In this document: in pieces, positions 1 through 6,003 of the stretch
Position numbering within the stretch: the first letter of the stretch is position 1
How the letters are laid out: the number at the start of each line of letters is the position of its first letter
Origin: Silvimonas sp.
GTDB taxonomy: Bacteria > Pseudomonadota > Gammaproteobacteria > Burkholderiales > Chitinibacteraceae
Assembly: GCA_030151005.1 (NCBI GenBank)
Contig: JASLES010000324.1
Span: 1 to 11,405 of the forward strand
Direction of reading: 5' to 3'
Length of the DNA: 11,405 nt
The notes under the pieces: generated by a model
What the model was told of the DNA's origin: nothing
The model's input: only the letters and a program-made list of their open reading frames with translations
Databases searched by the model: none
Made by a program: the position numbers and the translations under genes

Positions 1-513
1 CGGCTGGACCCCTGCAATGCCATGGACGTGAAAGCAGCGCCGGGATACCGATTAGCCGGCAACAGTATGTTGCGGGTGACGTGCGTCGACGGCGCTGTAT
101 GGGCCATTAATCTGCCCGTCAAAATCAGCGTGCAGGCCACGTACTATGTGGCGGCCAAACCGCTGGCCGCAGGCCACGAACTGGTTGAGGGCGATCTGGC
201 ACCGCAACAGGGTGACTTGGGGCAATTGCAAGGGAGTGTGGTGCTGGACCCCTCCATTGCGCTGGGACGCACACTCACCACTGCGGTTGCGGCGGGCGCG
301 GCAGTGCGTGCCGAAATGTTACGCGCGCCGATTGTGATTCAGCAGGGACAAAAAGTGCGTGTACTCATTCGGGTAGGTGAAATTGAAGTCAGCAATGATG
401 GCTTTGCCATGAACAACGCCAGTGAAGGCCAGAATGTGCGAGTACGTGTTGGCACGTCGACCATCGTGCAAGGGATTGCCCGTGCTGACGGCGCAGTTCT
501 GGTGACCGAATAA
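1..513 (+). CDS. flgA: Flagellar basal-body P-ring assembly protein FlgA, 5'-truncated by window edge
   Basis: The frame is open from base 1 and ends at TAA 511-513, giving 170 residues; the N-terminus and any signal peptide lie outside the window. FlgA is a periplasmic chaperone needed to assemble the FlgI P-ring around the flagellar rod. The visible part fits the family: a Cys pair about 20 residues apart (NPC-type 'LDPCNAM' then 'LRVTC'), a 'W-x-INLPVKI' strand, then the SAF/FlgA C-terminal domain ('AAKPLAAGHELVEGDL', 'ALGRTLTTAVAAGAAV', 'GQKVRVLIRVGEIEV', 'EGQNVRVRV', 'VQGIARADGAVLV'). The family is usually about 220-240 residues, so roughly a quarter is missing. An ATG at 22 lies inside this conserved part and is unlikely to be the true start. 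The next gene, ribF, is unrelated and has its own promoter candidate, so flgA probably ends a flagellar unit lying to the left. Family assignment is firm; that it is truncated rather than short is inferred. Confidence 0.88.
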   Translation, partial: RLDPCNAMDVKAAPGYRLAGNSMLRVTCVDGAVWAINLPVKISVQATYYVAAKPLAAGHELVEGDLAPQQGDLGQLQGSVVLDPSIALGRTLTTAVAAGAAVRAEMLRAPIVIQQGQKVRVLIRVGEIEVSNDGFAMNNASEGQNVRVRVGTSTIVQGIARADGAVLVTE

Positions 514-520
514 GCCCGTC

Positions 521-549
521 CTGACAAACGCGCCGCCAGGCGTTAAAAT
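521..549 (+). promoter_or_regulatory. Sigma70-type promoter candidate for ribF
   Basis: A -35 CTGACA (521-526; 5/6 to TTGACA) is separated by exactly 17 bp from a -10 TAAAAT (544-549; 5/6 to TATAAT). Transcription would start near 556, giving a leader of roughly 22 nt before the ribF ATG at 579. The spacing is optimal. No transcript data are available, so this rests on sequence match only. Confidence 0.6.
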
Positions 550-578
550 TGTCCGTTTTGAATGTCTTGCTGCGACCA

Positions 579-1499
579 ATGCGCATAATCCGTGGCGTCC
601 ACGCCGCCGCCCTTCCCCCGACCGCACTGACTATCGGCAATTTCGATGGGCTGCACCTGGGCCATCGCGCCATGCTGGCGGAGCTACGTCAGGAAGCCGC
701 GCATCGTGGGCTGGCCAGTGCGTTGCTCACGTTCGAGCCGCATCCACGTGAACTGTTTACGCCAGAAACTGCCCCGACGCGGCTGACGAGCCTGCGGGAA
801 AAGCTGGAAATCATTGCAGCGGAAGGTCTGGATTACGTCATTTTGCAGCGCTTTGACCGGCCCTTTGCCGGCATTGATGCGGCCGCGTTTCGTGACGGCA
901 TCATCGCCAGACAGTTGAATGCCCGGTTTTTGCTGATCGGTCACGATTTTCGCTTTGGCAAGCAGCGCGCAGGCGATTTTGCCTTGCTGCAGCAAAACCC
1001 GGCGTTGACCGTGCGTTCCATTGAACCGGTCATGCTTGATGGTCAGCGGATTTCTTCTACCGCCGTGCGCGAGGCGCTGGCGGGCGGTGATATGGCACTG
1101 GCAGCACAGTTACTGGGCCGCCCGTATTCAATTTCTGGTCGCGTGGTTGGTGGTGACAAGCTTGGGCGTGAATTGGGTTTCCCGACCGCCAATATCCGCA
1201 TCCGCCATAATCGCCCGCCGACCATGGGGATTTTTGTGGTCGAAATCGAAGGACTGGAGCGCACCTATCAGGGTGTTGCCAGCCTTGGCGTGCGGCCTAC
1301 GGTCAAAGGGGCTGGCGCGGCACCCGTGCTTGAAGTATTCATTTTCGATTTCAAACGCCAGATTTACGGCGAACATTTACGCGTTAATTTTCTTGCCAAA
1401 TTGCGCGATGAACTCAAATTTAACGGTCTGGAAGCATTAGTCGCCCAGATTCACCAGGACTGCGACGATGCACGGACCTGGTTTGCCGCGCACCGTTGA
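579..1499 (+). CDS. ribF: Bifunctional riboflavin kinase / FMN adenylyltransferase RibF
   Basis: Cytoplasmic enzyme that phosphorylates riboflavin to FMN and then adenylates FMN to FAD. The 306-residue length is normal for the family. The N-terminal nucleotidyltransferase half shows GNFDGLHLGH (20-29, the HxGH-type nucleotide-binding motif), FEPHPRELF (52-60), IGHDFRFG (120-127) and ISSTAVREAL (158-167). The C-terminal flavokinase half shows the Gly-rich stretch 187-206 ending in GFPTANI, then GVASLGVRPTV and the conserved tail with FDFKRQIYGE. The frame can be extended to a TTG at 549, but that codon overlaps the predicted -10 and adds residues without family similarity. ATG 579 gives the usual 'MRIIRGVH' N-terminus, though no clear Shine-Dalgarno precedes it. 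It is followed after 93 bp by ileS, a widely conserved neighbour. Confidence 0.95.
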   Translation: MRIIRGVHAAALPPTALTIGNFDGLHLGHRAMLAELRQEAAHRGLASALLTFEPHPRELFTPETAPTRLTSLREKLEIIAAEGLDYVILQRFDRPFAGIDAAAFRDGIIARQLNARFLLIGHDFRFGKQRAGDFALLQQNPALTVRSIEPVMLDGQRISSTAVREALAGGDMALAAQLLGRPYSISGRVVGGDKLGRELGFPTANIRIRHNRPPTMGIFVVEIEGLERTYQGVASLGVRPTVKGAGAAPVLEVFIFDFKRQIYGEHLRVNFLAKLRDELKFNGLEALVAQIHQDCDDARTWFAAHR

Positions 1500-1525
1500 G
1501 GCTGACGCGGGCGACCCCATGTAAT
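1496..1525 (+). promoter_or_regulatory. Candidate internal promoter for ileS
   Basis: TTGAGG (1496-1501; 4/6 to TTGACA) overlaps the ribF stop codon. TGTAAT (1520-1525; 5/6 to TATAAT) follows after an 18-bp spacer. Initiation near 1532 would give a leader of about 60 nt. This would let ileS-lspA-ispH be transcribed separately from ribF. The match is moderate and could be chance. Confidence 0.38.
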
Positions 1526-1551
1526 CAGACTGAACCCAGACAGACCGAACC
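1526..1551 (+). repeat. Imperfect direct repeat in the ileS leader
   Basis: CAGACTGAACC (1526-1536) and CAGACCGAACC (1541-1551) match at 10 of 11 positions, with starts 15 bp apart. A weaker third copy (CCGATTCAACC, 1550-1560) follows. The whole stretch 1526-1592 is rich in A and C and poor in T, so its RNA would be nearly unstructured. Function unknown. Confidence 0.55.
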
Positions 1552-1592
1552 GATTCAACCAGATACCCATACCGAGCCAGGACAGAACAAAC

Positions 1593-4460
1593 ATGAGTGA
1601 CAAGCCGTCGAACAAGTACCCCGTAAACCTGCTCGACACCCCGTTTCCGATGCGTGGCGATCTGGCCAAGCGCGAACCGGGCTTTCTCAAGGCGTGGCAA
1701 GACCAGCAGATTTACCAAAAGCTGCGTGCCAAAGCCAAAGAACAGAATCGCCCCAAGTTCATCCTGCATGACGGCCCGCCCTACGCCAATGCCAAGATCC
1801 ACCTGGGTCACGCGGTTAACAAGATCCTGAAAGACATCATTGTCAAATCGCGCTCGCTCGCTGGTTTTGATGCGCCTTATGTGCCGGGTTGGGACTGTCA
1901 CGGTCTGCCGATTGAGCACCAGATCGAAAAACTGGCCAAGGGCGACAAGAACGCCGTCAAGGCTAATCCGGATATTCATGCGCAGATCGTGAACTACCGC
2001 AAGGAGCACGGTCTGGATGAAAAATCCTACGCGCTGCCGCCGGCGTTCATCCGCGAGTTGTGCCGCCAGTACGCCGCTGCGCAGATTGAAATCCAGAAGG
2101 CCGACTTTATTCGTCTGGGCGTAATGGGCGACTGGGAACATCCCTATCGCACCATGGATTTCAAGACCGAAGCTGACATCGTGCGCACGCTGGGCAAGAT
2201 TCACGCCAACGGTTATATGGTCAAAGGCCAGAAGCCGGTGCACTGGTGCGTTGATTGCGGCTCTGCGCTGGCTGAGGCCGAAGTTGAGTATGAAGACAAA
2301 ACCTCGCCCGCCATCGATGTCGCCTTCAAGGTGATCGACAGCGCCGCCGTCGCCAAGGCTTTTGACCTGCCCTCGTTGAACGGCAAAGACGCGTACGCGG
2401 TCATCTGGACAACGACGCCATGGACGCTGCCGGCCAACCAGTCTGTAGCAGTTCACCCTGACCTGACCTACGACCTGTTTGATACACCCAAGGGTCTGCT
2501 GATTCTGGTGCGCGAACTGTCTGAAGCCGCACTCAAGCGTTATGGTTTTGAAGGCAGCAAGTCGATCGGCCACGCCAAGGGCGCTGCGCTGGAATTCCTC
2601 GCGCTGCAACACCCCTTCTATGATCGTCAGGGCAAGATCATCCTGGGCGATCACGTCACTACCGATGCGGGTACCGGCCTCGTGCATACCGCGCCGGCGC
2701 ATGGCCTGGAAGACTGGCAAGTTGGCCTGAAATACGACCTTTCCAAAGACAACCCGGTAGGCGATGACGGCCGTTACAAATCCAGTGTCGAACGTTTTGC
2801 TGGCCTGACTGTGTGGCAAGCCAATCCGCAGATCGTTGAACTGCTGGGTGAAACTGGTGCCCTGCTGGCCAACGAAAAACTGCTGCACAGCTACCCTCAT
2901 TGCTGGCGCCACAAAACACCGATCATTTTCCGTGCGACGGCGCAATGGTTTATTGCCATGGAAAAGGCTGGTGCAGACGGTAAAACCTTGCGTGAAAAAG
3001 CCAATGCCGCGGTGGAAGCCACCGAGTTCTTCCCGTCCTGGGGCCGTGCCCGCCTGGAATCCATGATCGGCAATCGTCCGGACTGGTGTATTTCGCGTCA
3101 GCGCAACTGGGGCGTGCCAATGACATTCTTTGTGCACAAAGAGACCGGCGAACTGCATCCGAACTCGCTGGCCTTGCTTGAAGAAGCCGCCAAGCGCATC
3201 GAGAAAGAAGGCATTGAAGCCTGGTTCAAGCTTGATGCCGCTGAGTTACTGGGTGCGGATGCAGAACACTACAACAAGCTGCGTGACACGCTGGATGTCT
3301 GGTTTGACTCTGGCTCCACCCATTACGCCGTGCTGCGTAAGCGCGAAGAACTGAGCTGGCCGGCAGACCTGTATCTTGAAGGTTCTGACCAGCATCGCGG
3401 CTGGTTCCAGTCCTCCCTGCTGACAGGTTGCGCTACCGAAGGCCGCGCACCGTACAAGCAACTGCTGACCCACGGGTTTACGGTGGATGAGCACGGCCAC
3501 AAGATGTCCAAGTCCAAGGGCAACGGCATTGACCCGCAGGATATCTTCAACACCCTGGGTGCGGACATGCTGCGCCTGTGGATTGCCAGTGCGGATTACT
3601 CCGGCGAAATGTCGCTGTCGCAAGAAATCCTCAAGCGCACCTCGGATGCCTACCGGCGCATCCGCAATACCTTGCGTTTCTTGCTGGCCAATATCTCTGA
3701 CTTCAAAGCCGGTGATGTTGTCGCTGTCGAGGATATGGTGGAGCTGGATCGCTACGCACTGGTGCGTTACCAGGCGTTCCAGGATCGCGTTACCGCGCTC
3801 TACGATCGCTACGAGTTCCACTCTGCCGTGCAGGAAATCCACGGTTTTTGTTCCGAAGAACTCGGTTCGTTCTATCTGGACATCATCAAGGACCGCCTGT
3901 ACACCATGAAGGCAGACAGTGCGGGCCGCCGTTCCGCACAAACTGCCATCTGGCACATCACGCAGGGTCTGGTCCGCGTACTGGCACCGATCCTGTCGTT
4001 TACCGCACATGAAGTGTGGGAAACCCTGAGTAACGAAGAGAATGTGTTCTTTGCCACGCTGCACAGTGTGCCGCAAGTGGCCGACGCCGCCGCGCTGGAT
4101 CAACGCTTTGCGCTGATTCGCGAAGTGCGTTCGCAAGCGCAAAAAGAAATCGAACTGCAACGCGCCGAAGGCAAACTGGGCTCATCGCTGCAGGCCGAAG
4201 TCACCCTGACGGCCAATGGCGATGTCTACGACGCACTGGCCAGCCTGGCAGATGACCTCAAGTTTGCCTTGATCACCTCCAAAGCCACGCTGGTACGCGG
4301 CGAAGCAACGCAAGTGGGCGTTGCCGCCTCGGCCGAACAAAAGTGTGAGCGTTGCTGGCATTACACCCCGACCGTGGGTAGCCATACCGATCATCCGGGC
4401 CTGTGCGCGCGTTGTGTCGATAATCTGTTTGGCGCTGGTGAGGTTCGCAAGCATGCGTAA
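1593..4460 (+). CDS. ileS: Isoleucyl-tRNA synthetase IleS
   Basis: Cytoplasmic class I aminoacyl-tRNA synthetase that attaches isoleucine to tRNA-Ile and edits misactivated valine. The 955-residue length is slightly above the roughly 940 of the bacterial eubacterial-type enzyme. Visible landmarks are the class I signature HLGH (70-73, after DGPPYANAKI), the CP1 editing domain with TTPWTLPANQSV and the HTAPAHG element, the second signature KMSKS (637-641), an anticodon-binding helical region, and a C-terminal zinc finger of two CxxC pairs (C918/C921, C938/C941). The zinc finger and insert pattern point to the IleS1 type rather than the mupirocin-resistant IleS2 type (inference). The start ATG 1593 has a weak AGGA at 1579-1582. 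The stop overlaps the lspA start by 8 nt, implying coupled expression. Confidence 0.98.
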   Translation: MSDKPSNKYPVNLLDTPFPMRGDLAKREPGFLKAWQDQQIYQKLRAKAKEQNRPKFILHDGPPYANAKIHLGHAVNKILKDIIVKSRSLAGFDAPYVPGWDCHGLPIEHQIEKLAKGDKNAVKANPDIHAQIVNYRKEHGLDEKSYALPPAFIRELCRQYAAAQIEIQKADFIRLGVMGDWEHPYRTMDFKTEADIVRTLGKIHANGYMVKGQKPVHWCVDCGSALAEAEVEYEDKTSPAIDVAFKVIDSAAVAKAFDLPSLNGKDAYAVIWTTTPWTLPANQSVAVHPDLTYDLFDTPKGLLILVRELSEAALKRYGFEGSKSIGHAKGAALEFLALQHPFYDRQGKIILGDHVTTDAGTGLVHTAPAHGLEDWQVGLKYDLSKDNPVGDDGRYKSSVERFAGLTVWQANPQIVELLGETGALLANEKLLHSYPHCWRHKTPIIFRATAQWFIAMEKAGADGKTLREKANAAVEATEFFPSWGRARLESMIGNRPDWCISRQRNWGVPMTFFVHKETGELHPNSLALLEEAAKRIEKEGIEAWFKLDAAELLGADAEHYNKLRDTLDVWFDSGSTHYAVLRKREELSWPADLYLEGSDQHRGWFQSSLLTGCATEGRAPYKQLLTHGFTVDEHGHKMSKSKGNGIDPQDIFNTLGADMLRLWIASADYSGEMSLSQEILKRTSDAYRRIRNTLRFLLANISDFKAGDVVAVEDMVELDRYALVRYQAFQDRVTALYDRYEFHSAVQEIHGFCSEELGSFYLDIIKDRLYTMKADSAGRRSAQTAIWHITQGLVRVLAPILSFTAHEVWETLSNEENVFFATLHSVPQVADAAALDQRFALIREVRSQAQKEIELQRAEGKLGSSLQAEVTLTANGDVYDALASLADDLKFALITSKATLVRGEATQVGVAASAEQKCERCWHYTPTVGSHTDHPGLCARCVDNLFGAGEVRKHA

Positions 4461-4932
4461 GTGGTTGATCGTTGCCGTACTAGTGATCATTGTGGATCAG
4501 ATCACTAAACTGCTGATCCAGTCGCACCTGCAGTTTGGCGAAATGGTCACCTTGATTCCGGGTTGTTTCAGCCTGACGCTGACTTATAACCTGGGCGCGG
4601 CGTTCTCTTTCCTGGCTAATGCCGGTGGCTGGCAGCGCCATTTCTTTACGGTGCTGGCATTGGCGGTGTCGGGTTTCATCATTTACACCCTGCGCCGGCA
4701 CCATCAGCAAACACGCTTTGCTTTGGCGCTCTCGCTGATTCTGGGTGGTGCACTGGGTAACGTGATCGACCGCGTAGCCTATGGCCATGTGGTTGATTTC
4801 ATTCTTGTTTACTGGAAAAACTGGTACTACCCGGCGTTCAATATGGCTGATTCGGCCATTTGCATCGGGGCTGCGCTGCTGGTGATCGATTCGCTCGCCC
4901 GTCCGCAACACACCAGGGAGAAGACGCTGTGA
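4453..4932 (+). CDS. lspA: Lipoprotein signal peptidase (signal peptidase II) LspA
   Basis: Inner-membrane aspartyl protease that removes the signal peptide from diacylglyceryl-modified prolipoproteins. The 159-residue length is typical. Four membrane segments are expected, near residues 5-22, 64-80, 88-106 and 131-148. The two catalytic aspartates are present: D115 in the segment GNVIDRVAYGHVVDF and D133 in FNMADSAI. The conserved D15-Q-x-T-K and N46-x-G-A-A-F elements are also present. The frame is open further upstream inside ileS, but residues before ATG 4453 bear no family similarity and would displace the first membrane helix. The start lies within the last codons of ileS (8-nt overlap), and the stop TGA overlaps the preferred ispH start. 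Confidence 0.96.
   Translation: MRKWLIVAVLVIIVDQITKLLIQSHLQFGEMVTLIPGCFSLTLTYNLGAAFSFLANAGGWQRHFFTVLALAVSGFIIYTLRRHHQQTRFALALSLILGGALGNVIDRVAYGHVVDFILVYWKNWYYPAFNMADSAICIGAALLVIDSLARPQHTREKTL
4915..4920 (+). promoter_or_regulatory. Ribosome binding site that bears on the ispH start
   Basis: AGGGAG lies inside the end of lspA. It is 8 nt before GTG 4929 (good spacing) but 14 nt before ATG 4935 (long). This favours the GTG start and translational coupling across the GTGA overlap. Confidence 0.55.
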
Positions 4933-5858
4933 CCATGCAAATCATCCTTGCCAATCCGCGCGGCTTCTGTGCCGGCGTGGATCGCGCCATTGCCATTGTG
5001 GAGCGCGCGCTGGAGAAATACGGCGCGCCTATCTATGTGCGGCATGAAGTGGTGCACAACAAATACGTGATCGAAGACCTGAAGAAAAAAGGCGCGATCT
5101 TCGTTGAAGAGCTGGAAGATGTGCCGTCCGGCAATACCGTGATTTTCTCTGCACACGGTGTGTCGCAGGCCGTACGGCGTGAAGCCGAGTCTCGTGGCCT
5201 GACCGTGTATGACGCCACCTGCCCGCTGGTGACCAAGGTTCACCTGGAAGTCAAACGCCTGCGTGAACAGGGTTATGAGATCGTCATGATCGGCCACAAG
5301 GGGCATCCTGAAGTAGAAGGCACCATGGGGCAGTCTGGCGATGGCGGCATGTATCTGGTGGAAGACCCGGCAGATGTCACGGCATTGCAAGTCAATGCAC
5401 CGGACAAACTGGCCTACGTCACCCAAACCACCCTGTCGGTAGACGACGCCCAGGTCGTGATCAACGCCCTGCGCACCCGGTTCCCGGACATTGTCGGCCC
5501 CAAGAAAGACGACATCTGCTATGCCACGCAAAACCGGCAGGATGCAGTCAAACAACTGGCACGTGATGTGGATGTGCTGATTGTGGTGGGCTCGCCCAAT
5601 AGCTCTAACAGCAACCGTCTGCGCGAAGTAGGCACCACGCTCGGGATCGATGCCTATATGGTCGACAACGAAACCGAACTCAAGCAAGAGTGGTTTGCCA
5701 ACAAGGCACGCGTCGGCTTGACTGCCGGAGCCTCTGCGCCGGAAATCCTGGTGCAGCAAGTGGTCGAACGCATTCAGCAGTTTGGCGCGCAGTCTGTTGT
5801 GCCCATGGACGGACTGGAAGAAAACATTGTTTTCTCACTCCCGAAAGGCCTGGCTTGA
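4929..5858 (+). CDS. ispH: 4-hydroxy-3-methylbut-2-enyl diphosphate reductase IspH (LytB)
   Basis: Cytoplasmic iron-sulfur enzyme of the last step of the MEP pathway, reducing HMBPP to IPP and DMAPP. The three cluster-ligand cysteines are present: C14 (NPRGFCAGV), C98 (DATCPLV) and C197 (DDICYAT). Also visible are SAHGV, the acid/base glutamate in HPEVEGTMGQ (E130), TQTTLS, and the diphosphate-binding NSSNSNRL. The 309-residue length is normal. Two starts are possible: GTG 4929, overlapping the lspA stop as GTGA and well spaced from AGGGAG, or ATG 4935, which gives the common 'MQIILANPRGF' terminus. They differ by two residues; I chose GTG on ribosome-site spacing. Many gammaproteobacteria have fkpB between lspA and ispH; it is absent here. 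A strong terminator follows 33 bp after the stop. Confidence 0.97.
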   Translation: MTMQIILANPRGFCAGVDRAIAIVERALEKYGAPIYVRHEVVHNKYVIEDLKKKGAIFVEELEDVPSGNTVIFSAHGVSQAVRREAESRGLTVYDATCPLVTKVHLEVKRLREQGYEIVMIGHKGHPEVEGTMGQSGDGGMYLVEDPADVTALQVNAPDKLAYVTQTTLSVDDAQVVINALRTRFPDIVGPKKDDICYATQNRQDAVKQLARDVDVLIVVGSPNSSNSNRLREVGTTLGIDAYMVDNETELKQEWFANKARVGLTAGASAPEILVQQVVERIQQFGAQSVVPMDGLEENIVFSLPKGLA

Positions 5859-5891
5859 GCGCATAAACAAGCCTGTTTGTCACAAGCTCCC

Positions 5892-5921
5892 AAAAACGCC
5901 GCATTCGCGGCGTTTTTCTTT
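5892..5921 (+). terminator. Rho-independent terminator after ispH
   Basis: A perfect 11-bp inverted repeat AAAAACGCCGC (5892-5902) / GCGGCGTTTTT (5907-5917) with a 4-nt ATTC loop has a GC-rich core and runs directly into a T tract. The matching A tract on the 5' side would also give a U tail on the opposite strand, but no - strand gene converges here. It separates the ribF-ispH cluster from the cco locus. Confidence 0.93.
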
Positions 5922-5933
5922 GATTCAAAACAA
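5920..5933 (+). promoter_or_regulatory. Degenerate FNR/Anr-like site upstream of ccoI
   Basis: TTGAT-TCAA-AACAA matches 9 of the 10 defined positions of TTGAT-N4-ATCAA. Its centre (about 5926.5) is about 74 bp upstream of the predicted ccoI transcription start, near a helical phase used by class I FNR sites. It partly overlaps the T-rich end of the terminator, so an AT-rich chance match is quite possible. Confidence 0.3.
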
Positions 5934-5987
5934 GAAAACCGCCAGACCTATTTTGTAAGAAACCGCACGGGCAGTTGGCCTACCCGC

Positions 5988-5993
5988 TACAAT
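5988..5993 (+). promoter_or_regulatory. -10 element candidate for ccoI
   Basis: TACAAT matches TATAAT at 5 of 6 positions. No recognisable -35 exists at 15-19 bp upstream, so the promoter would be weak or activator-dependent. Initiation at about 5999-6001 would leave only about 3-5 nt before the ccoI ATG. Confidence 0.42.
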
Positions 5994-6003
5994 TGCTGCC
6001 ATC

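Noticed and set aside
527..544. Short inverted repeat AACGC/GCGTT between flgA and ribF as a terminator
   Set aside because: Only 5 bp with an 8-nt loop, no T tract, and it lies within the ribF promoter spacer.
1437..3158. Long - strand open frame (573 codons) opposite ribF end and ileS
   Set aside because: It lies antisense to the well-supported ileS, has no family-like motif or ribosome site, and is explained by codon bias of the real gene.
4827..5759. - strand open frame (310 codons) opposite lspA/ispH
   Set aside because: Shadow of ispH codon usage; its His/Arg/Gln-rich composition is typical of antisense frames and no domain is recognisable.
5852..5873. GGCTTG/CAAGCC inverted repeat at the end of ispH
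   Set aside because: Six-bp stem with a 10-nt loop and no T tract; the strong terminator at 5892-5917 explains the end of the unit.
5953..5966. FNR site at class II distance before ccoI
   Set aside because: The sequence there (around TTGTAAGAAACC) keeps only part of one half-site and lacks the second.
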